Shown one piece after another: positions 59,397 through 64,000 of a stretch of DNA of 64,000 bases. Source of the stretch: Terfezia claveryi (lineage: Eukaryota; Ascomycota; Pezizomycetes; Pezizales; Pezizaceae); assembly GCA_015179025.1 (NCBI GenBank), contig WHUX01000233.1:1-64000 (forward strand), given 5' to 3'. The position numbers were made by a program, and so were the translations under genes. Numbering within the stretch: position 1 is the first letter of the stretch; each line of letters starts with the position of its first letter. The notes beneath the pieces are model-generated. The model saw only the letters and a program-made list of their open reading frames with translations. It searched no databases and was not told the DNA's origin.

Positions 59397-60238
59397 TGAT
59401 GGAGAATAAGGAAGAGTAGGGAAAAGTTTGATTTTTTGAAGTTTTTTTTAGTTTTTTTTATTATTATTTTATTTTTATTATTTACTTATGGGTTTTCGTT
59501 TATCAAGTGATTTAGTTAGTTAAATGAATGGCATTGTTTTTGGTGATTTGCTTGTTTACGCTGACACCCGAACAGACTTGTTCGAGTGTCAAATTAAAGA
59601 GGTTGATATGCTAGAAAAGCAAGAGATTTGACAGTCGAACAGAGTTGTTCGGGTGTCGAATAAGCAGAAGATTTGACAGTCGAACAGAGTTGTTCGGGTG
59701 TCGAATAAGGGAAAGGTGAAGATTTGACAGTCGAACAGAGTTGTTCGGGTGTCGAATAAGGAAAAGCAAGAGATTTGACAGTCGAACAGAGTTGTTCGGG
59801 TGTCGAATAAGGAAAAGCAAGAGATTTGACAGTCGAACAGAGTTGTTCGGGTGTCGAATAAGCAGAAGATTTGACAGTCGAACAGAGTTGTTCGGGTGTC
59901 GAATAAGGGAAAGGTGAAGAAATGACAGTCGAACAAGCTTGTCCGGGTGTCAAGAGAGATGGGTGTCAGTATGACGGTTAGTTCGAGGCAGAATTACGCA
60001 AAAGTTAGTCTTGCTGGTTGATAATGATGTTATTGTGACGGAAAGCAGAAGAATACGGTCGTTATGGTATTTTTATGGAAGAACTCGAGGGAGGCGAGAA
60101 GAACAGCGATTTTGTGATGTACAATTCTACTTTTGTGATCTCTCTATCTTTTCTTCTTTTCTAAGTTAGCAATACTATTGAAGCTCTCACCCGGTCCTTC
60201 TGTGCATATTCTTCCGTTAGGAACGAAGTGCCTTCATA
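59397..60238 (+). repeat. 5' LTR of Gyp2b
   Basis: Starts near TGATGGAGAATAAGG, resembling Gyp2a ATGGAGGAATGG and followed by similar T-rich runs. Ends CCTTCATA just before the PBS. The tail CTTCCGTTAGGAACGAAGTGCC matches the Gyp2a LTR tail. Differs mainly by the hairpin array. Confidence 0.7.
59563..59951 (+). repeat. Array of eight 28-bp hairpins in the Gyp2b LTR
   Basis: Each unit has 12-base arms and a 4-base loop. The common form has arms GACAGTCGAACA and TGTTCGGGTGTC around GAGT. Units are at 59563, 59630, 59675, 59726, 59777, 59828, 59873 and 59924, spaced 45-67 bp. Linkers contain GAATAAGG, AAAGCAAGAG and CAGAAGATTT. Gyp2a has two shorter relatives per LTR. Confidence 0.9.
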
Positions 60239-60239
60239 T

Positions 60240-60255
60240 TGGTCCCTTCGACCGG
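60240..60255 (+). other. tRNA primer binding site of Gyp2b
   Basis: TGGTCCCTTCGACCGG, identical to Gyp2a 5026-5041, one or two bases after the LTR. Confidence 0.8.
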
Positions 60256-60329
60256 AGAGTTTATCACTAAATTGTTATCACCAAAAGGAAGAAAAAACAA
60301 GACGGGGAGTCCCAAAAAACGAAGCAGAA

Positions 60330-63131
60330 ATGTATGAGGTCATAGGAATGGTTAGCGGGAAGCTAATCAAAATGTCGTGGGAGAAATGGGTGTGGATGAC
60401 GATAGTATGGATGCTAATGGAAATGTACAAAGACCTGAAGAGGATCTGGAACTTGGAAAGAAGAGAGGAATCAAGAAGGAAGAACGAAGAACAAGAAAAA
60501 GGATCAAAGCGATCCTCGAAGACGACAGAAAGAAGCGAATTTTCAGAATTAAACGACATAGTATCTAAGCTTAAGAGGCAAGTAAGAAATAGAAGGAGAG
60601 CAGAACGACTGACAAGGAGAATTCCTATACAAGTGTACAGTTCTCAATCCATAACCTATCCTTGCAGCGAAAAGCTAGAAAAGGTTTTGACCAAAATTGA
60701 CTCATTCCTGGACAAAATGTCTCCTGAAGAAGAGGGAACCTATCATCAAGAGCCTGGAGAAAGCTCAAAAGCGGCAGGGAAGCGAAAGGCGAGAGAAGGG
60801 AGAAATAGTCCTGCGGTGCCTCGTGAAGTTCAAATTGCAACCTTGGGCCCAGTGGCTTTTTATCCTTTACCTGGTCAACAGGGAGCACCTTATTTCGACG
60901 GAACAGATGCCTCTGATTTCCTTGCCAAATGGGATAATCTAACAGTTGAGTGGACAGAGGAGCAGAAGATAAAGAGAATTGTCCAATACTGTGAGAAATC
61001 AATTGGAAAATATCTCAAGACAATTAGGTCGTACAAGGAGAACGATTGGGATGAATTCAAGAAGCAACTGTTGAAGGATTTCAGGGCCAGCGACTCAGAG
61101 TTGAAAAGGATCACGGTAAAGGACTTGCGAAGGATAGTATCGGAAATGAGAAAGAAGGAAAATCCAAGTCCTGGCGACTACCGTTCGTTCATCATCGAAT
61201 ACAGTGAACGATCAGAAATGTTATTGGAGAAAAGAAGGTTGGATGAGTGGACTAGGATTACATTATTCTTGCGGGCCTTCAAAATTCGTGCAGGAGATAA
61301 GATTTGCAAGAAGTGTGAGATCGATCTAGAGAATCCTGACACACTCATAGATAAGTGGGAGGACGTCAAGCAGACCGCGTTGGAATGGTCAGAGGATGAA
61401 GGGTCGCAGATGACAAGGTTCTTTAGGGAAGAAGAAGATGAGACAGAATATGAAGAAGCGGTACCTCAAGTCAAGATACTTAAGAACGAAAGTAAGCACA
61501 AGGAGACGAAGAAGGAAACCTCAAAGAAGCAGGAAAAGGTGGACCCAATGGATGAAATAGTAAACCAGCTTAAGGACTTGAAATTACAGCACCTAGAAGC
61601 ACAGCGAGCAGCGAGGGAGGAAGCTATTAAAAGAGATCTTGAACTGGCGGAGTTGAAGAAGCTGGCAACGGCGGCTCCCAAGCAGCAACAGCTATATAAT
61701 CCCAACCAATTTGGAAGACGGGATTATCCTTCTAATGCCACGAACCAGGGTGCGAATCAAGGCGGAGCGAGGTTCCAAGGGTGTTTTTGGTGTGGGGGAG
61801 CGCACAGAAGGGATGACTGCAAGGGATTTAAGAAAGCGTTGGAAGGTGGGGATATACATTTCCGAGGGACGTCCTTGTTTCTAGGTCCACAAGATACCGA
61901 AGGAACAATTAGGGTGCCGTATCCAACAACAAATGAGGAAGGAAAGATTACTGAGTGGCAAGAAGAGTGGGTGCGAAAGGCGTTGAAGACAAAAGAATCG
62001 AAAATCGATACCATTAAGTCTTCGTCAAGCGCAGTCACTCTAGAAGAGCCTTTGCCAGACGCGAATACGGTACGTGGAGAAAAGGAGGGATATGTTTGTG
62101 GACGAATGCATGGGAAACCGATGATGCTTAGACCGGCCATGACTCAGTGCAATGCTCGAGGGGTTGAAGAGGGTATTTCAAAAGAAACTAAGGAAAAGAT
62201 GAAGTTCTGGCAACCTCATGAAATTAAGCCGCCCCAAAAGCAAGATGCTCCACAACAAAGGAAACCAAAAGTGCAAGACCCTTCTCTTGAAGACGAACTG
62301 ATGCAGGACATTGAGGACCTTGAGGAGGAGGAAGCCAAGCCAACGAAGGAAAAGGAAAAGGGAAAGGGGAAGGGGATGAAGAAGGCGAGTGAGAAGAAAG
62401 CAGAGGAGGAGGATGAAGTTAGGAATCTCCCTGTTTGGATGAAAATGCGGGAGAACCTTGATCTCGACCAAATTGCACACAAATTAATGAGTGGAGTTGG
62501 ACTTAACGTCGAAGAAATTTTGGCTGCAGCGGGGCCAGAATTAGTCCAACGGTGTACAGGGATTAAGAGAGTGCCCAAAATAAATGAGATCCAGCAACGC
62601 ATAGAGCGAAAGGTCGACTCGGTCGTTTCACGCATATACAAACGTGAAGCGGATAGAGAACTCTATGCGGCGGCATGCCCAACTTGCATTGCTGTGATCA
62701 ATGACAGAGACGAGGATCCAATGGAAATGCTCATTGACGGAGGATCGGAGTTAAACCTAATGCAACAGGATGTTGTCCGAAAATACAACATTCCTATTGA
62801 TGTTAAGGTAAAATGGTCTGTGGGAGGAGCCACCGGCCATCACACTTGGGTGCTCGGTGTTTGCCATCGGGTTAACATCGTTATTGGGGGAGTAGTTACT
62901 TGTGGTCGCTTTTTTGTGATGGAAGATCTCACCCGAGAAGTCATTCTTGGCAGACCTTGGGTAAGATCGGTCCGAATGCAGGAAGACAATCGGGAAGACG
63001 GTAATTGTTATATTACTGTCACGGGTATCAACGGGGATGAGGTTATGTTTTGCGCTGTTCCTTCTGATCATGGAAGAAACCGCGATGAAGCAAAATTCTT
63101 GTCGATAATGGGAAACGAGGATCGTCAATGA
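60330..63131 (+). CDS. Gag-protease polyprotein of Gyp2b
   Basis: The frame is open from within the PBS; I choose ATG 60330 (MYEVIGMVSGKL) as the first ATG after the PBS, giving 933 residues. The N-terminal third is basic and charged. A Gag capsid-like domain spans roughly residues 185-370 (PLPGQQGAPYFDGTDASDF, WDNLTVEWTEEQKIKRIVQY). A coiled-coil-like, Lys/Glu-rich segment and a Q-rich patch follow. The zinc knuckle CFWCGGAHRRDDC (CX2CX3HX4C, one residue shorter than usual) is near residue 484. A ~300-residue charged region leads to an aspartic protease with LIDGGSELNLM near residue 800 and a flap-to-GRPW region (VILGRPWVRSVRM). The stop TGA (63129-63131) overlaps the pol start as ATGA. Gag and protease are in one frame; RT is not. 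Confidence 0.88.
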   Translation: MYEVIGMVSGKLIKMSWEKWVWMTIVWMLMEMYKDLKRIWNLERREESRRKNEEQEKGSKRSSKTTERSEFSELNDIVSKLKRQVRNRRRAERLTRRIPIQVYSSQSITYPCSEKLEKVLTKIDSFLDKMSPEEEGTYHQEPGESSKAAGKRKAREGRNSPAVPREVQIATLGPVAFYPLPGQQGAPYFDGTDASDFLAKWDNLTVEWTEEQKIKRIVQYCEKSIGKYLKTIRSYKENDWDEFKKQLLKDFRASDSELKRITVKDLRRIVSEMRKKENPSPGDYRSFIIEYSERSEMLLEKRRLDEWTRITLFLRAFKIRAGDKICKKCEIDLENPDTLIDKWEDVKQTALEWSEDEGSQMTRFFREEEDETEYEEAVPQVKILKNESKHKETKKETSKKQEKVDPMDEIVNQLKDLKLQHLEAQRAAREEAIKRDLELAELKKLATAAPKQQQLYNPNQFGRRDYPSNATNQGANQGGARFQGCFWCGGAHRRDDCKGFKKALEGGDIHFRGTSLFLGPQDTEGTIRVPYPTTNEEGKITEWQEEWVRKALKTKESKIDTIKSSSSAVTLEEPLPDANTVRGEKEGYVCGRMHGKPMMLRPAMTQCNARGVEEGISKETKEKMKFWQPHEIKPPQKQDAPQQRKPKVQDPSLEDELMQDIEDLEEEEAKPTKEKEKGKGKGMKKASEKKAEEEDEVRNLPVWMKMRENLDLDQIAHKLMSGVGLNVEEILAAAGPELVQRCTGIKRVPKINEIQQRIERKVDSVVSRIYKREADRELYAAACPTCIAVINDRDEDPMEMLIDGGSELNLMQQDVVRKYNIPIDVKVKWSVGGATGHHTWVLGVCHRVNIVIGGVVTCGRFFVMEDLTREVILGRPWVRSVRMQEDNREDGNCYITVTGINGDEVMFCAVPSDHGRNRDEAKFLSIMGNEDRQ

Positions 63132-64000
63132 GTGCCCCGGCTATCATTGACTCCTCGGTAAGACCGGGAAAGACGGGTGAGTATTCAGGTAAGTATATGG
63201 GAACTGGTTTATCCGGCGTTAAAGGTGATTTTCTCGGCGTTCAGGAGAATAGAGGTATTGATATATACGTTAGAAGGAACGAGAAGGATGTTTTTAAGGA
63301 AATGAAGGGAAAGGAATCTTCGCAAACTTATACCCTTTACAAGAGAAAGGCAGATAAGATTAGGCCAATGAATATACCTCATAAGGATGGTGCAAAGCCA
63401 ATTGGTGATAAGGATTGGAGAGAAAAACATATTGAATGGGAAAGAATACTTTTTGAGAGTCGAACGGAAATCTGTCCGACTCTCAACTCTGAACTCGATC
63501 CCAATCTTTACACTGACGGCTGGTTAATCCCAAAGTTTTCGAATATTCCACAAGGGTCTAGATTGACGACGGAAAGACTGAGTAGTCTGAAAATTGGGGA
63601 AGGAATCACACCGAGAGAAAGAGAGGTATTGATTGAAGTTCTGTTTAATCGAGAAGCTGCAATTGCATTCGATTTTACGCAGAAGGGGGTTTTCAGAGAA
63701 GAAATCGAACCTCCTCACCGAATACCAACCGTTCCGCATGAGCCTTGGCAAGTGCCAAGCTTCCACATACCGAAGGCGTTAATGTCGGAAGTCACGAAAA
63801 TATGTGAAGACAGACTTCAGTGTGGAACCTTGGAACCTAGTTTCGGACCGTATAGAAACCCGTGGTTCCTTGTCAAGAAGAAGAACGGAAAATATCGGCT
63901 AATTAACGCTGCGACGCATCTTAATGCTGTTACGATCAAAGATGCTTCTTTACCACCCGCTGTTGACGAGTTTAGCGAAGATTTTTCAGGATACCCGCTG
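63128..64000 (+). CDS. Pol of Gyp2b (5' part), runs off the window
   Basis: ATG 63128 overlaps the Gag-protease stop. The frame is then open for 291 codons to the window end. It reads MSAPAIIDSSVRPGKTGEY at the start. RT similarity appears near 63740 (HEPWQVPSFHIPKALMSEV) and continues with SFGPYRNPWFLVKKKNGKYR and LINAATHLNAVTIKDASLP, the N-terminal RT fingers. The active site lies beyond 64000. The 30-bp hairpin at 63455-63484 is within this coding sequence. Translation is most simply explained by stop-start reinitiation at ATGA; a -1 shift is the alternative. Confidence 0.88.
   Translation, partial: MSAPAIIDSSVRPGKTGEYSGKYMGTGLSGVKGDFLGVQENRGIDIYVRRNEKDVFKEMKGKESSQTYTLYKRKADKIRPMNIPHKDGAKPIGDKDWREKHIEWERILFESRTEICPTLNSELDPNLYTDGWLIPKFSNIPQGSRLTTERLSSLKIGEGITPREREVLIEVLFNREAAIAFDFTQKGVFREEIEPPHRIPTVPHEPWQVPSFHIPKALMSEVTKICEDRLQCGTLEPSFGPYRNPWFLVKKKNGKYRLINAATHLNAVTIKDASLPPAVDEFSEDFSGYPL
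63455..63484 (+). repeat. 30-bp hairpin inside Gyp2b pol
   Basis: Arms GAGAGTCGAAC and CCGACTCTC (8-bp perfect stem) lie in codons for ESRTEICPTL. Same position as 8029-8058 in Gyp2a. Confidence 0.75.

Larger units (their letters stand above)
59397..64000 (+). mobile_element. Gyp2b: young, apparently intact Gypsy element (5' part)
   Basis: Same family as Gyp2a by PBS, Gag, protease and RT. It has an open Gag-protease frame and an open pol frame running off the window. No stop or shift is seen over 3.6 kb, in strong contrast to every other element here, so it is a recent insertion that has escaped RIP-like mutation. Confidence 0.9.

Noticed and set aside
59563..59951. Possible CRISPR-like array of palindromic repeats
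   Set aside because: Spacers are near-identical to each other and the array sits inside a retrotransposon LTR.

Overview
This window looks like a repeat-rich stretch of a filamentous ascomycete (Pezizomycotina-type) chromosome. The evidence is Ty3/Gypsy and Ty1/Copia LTR retrotransposons of fungal type, a long host gene with short GT-AG introns, and a strong CpA-to-TpA (RIP-like) mutation bias in most of the older elements. The species is not identifiable from the sequence. I saw no tRNA, rRNA or CRISPR locus.

Layout. 1-2788 is the 3' part of a chromodomain Gypsy element (GypA) whose Gag zinc knuckle runs straight into integrase. ~2830-16812 is a degenerate Copia element (Copia-A), split in its protease by a complete 9.5-kb Gypsy element (Gyp2a, 4188-13683). 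16813-18541 is a ~40-45 bp tandem repeat array ending in an inverted repeat. ~18.5-29.6 kb is a gene island with one long minus-strand host gene (three exons, ~1,710 residues, 20300-25928), non-coding flanks, a hairpin and a small ORF with a PCNA-binding-like motif. 29.8-35.1 kb holds truncated, AT-rich Gypsy remnants. 35.1-56.2 kb is a nest of elements scrambled by what I infer to be a 14.5-kb inversion. 56.2-59.26 kb is the 5' part of another LTR element (element E). From ~59.4 kb to the window end is a young, apparently intact relative of Gyp2a (Gyp2b).

The 35-56 kb nest can be read as successive insertions. A Gypsy remnant (Gyp3) received a Gyp4-family LTR, which was hit by a palindromic element X and by Copia-B2. 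Copia-B2 received the chromovirus Gyp4 (5-bp duplication ATTAC). Gyp4 received Copia-B1 (5-bp duplication TATAC). Copia-B1 received a 3.9-kb foldback element Y. Inverting 35649-50136 back restores every split element to one orientation and re-pairs both target-site duplications. One inversion breakpoint is the exact centre of palindrome X.

The two elements Gyp2a and Gyp2b share an unusual feature: 28-30 bp hairpins around an AGTCGAAC core occur in the LTRs (two copies in Gyp2a, eight in Gyp2b) and again at the same place inside pol. In Gyp2b gag-protease and pol are two intact frames overlapping at ATGA, which suggests termination-reinitiation. These, the foldback element Y with its ~1-kb nearly identical arms, and the host protein with repeated basic motifs are the most interesting parts of the window.
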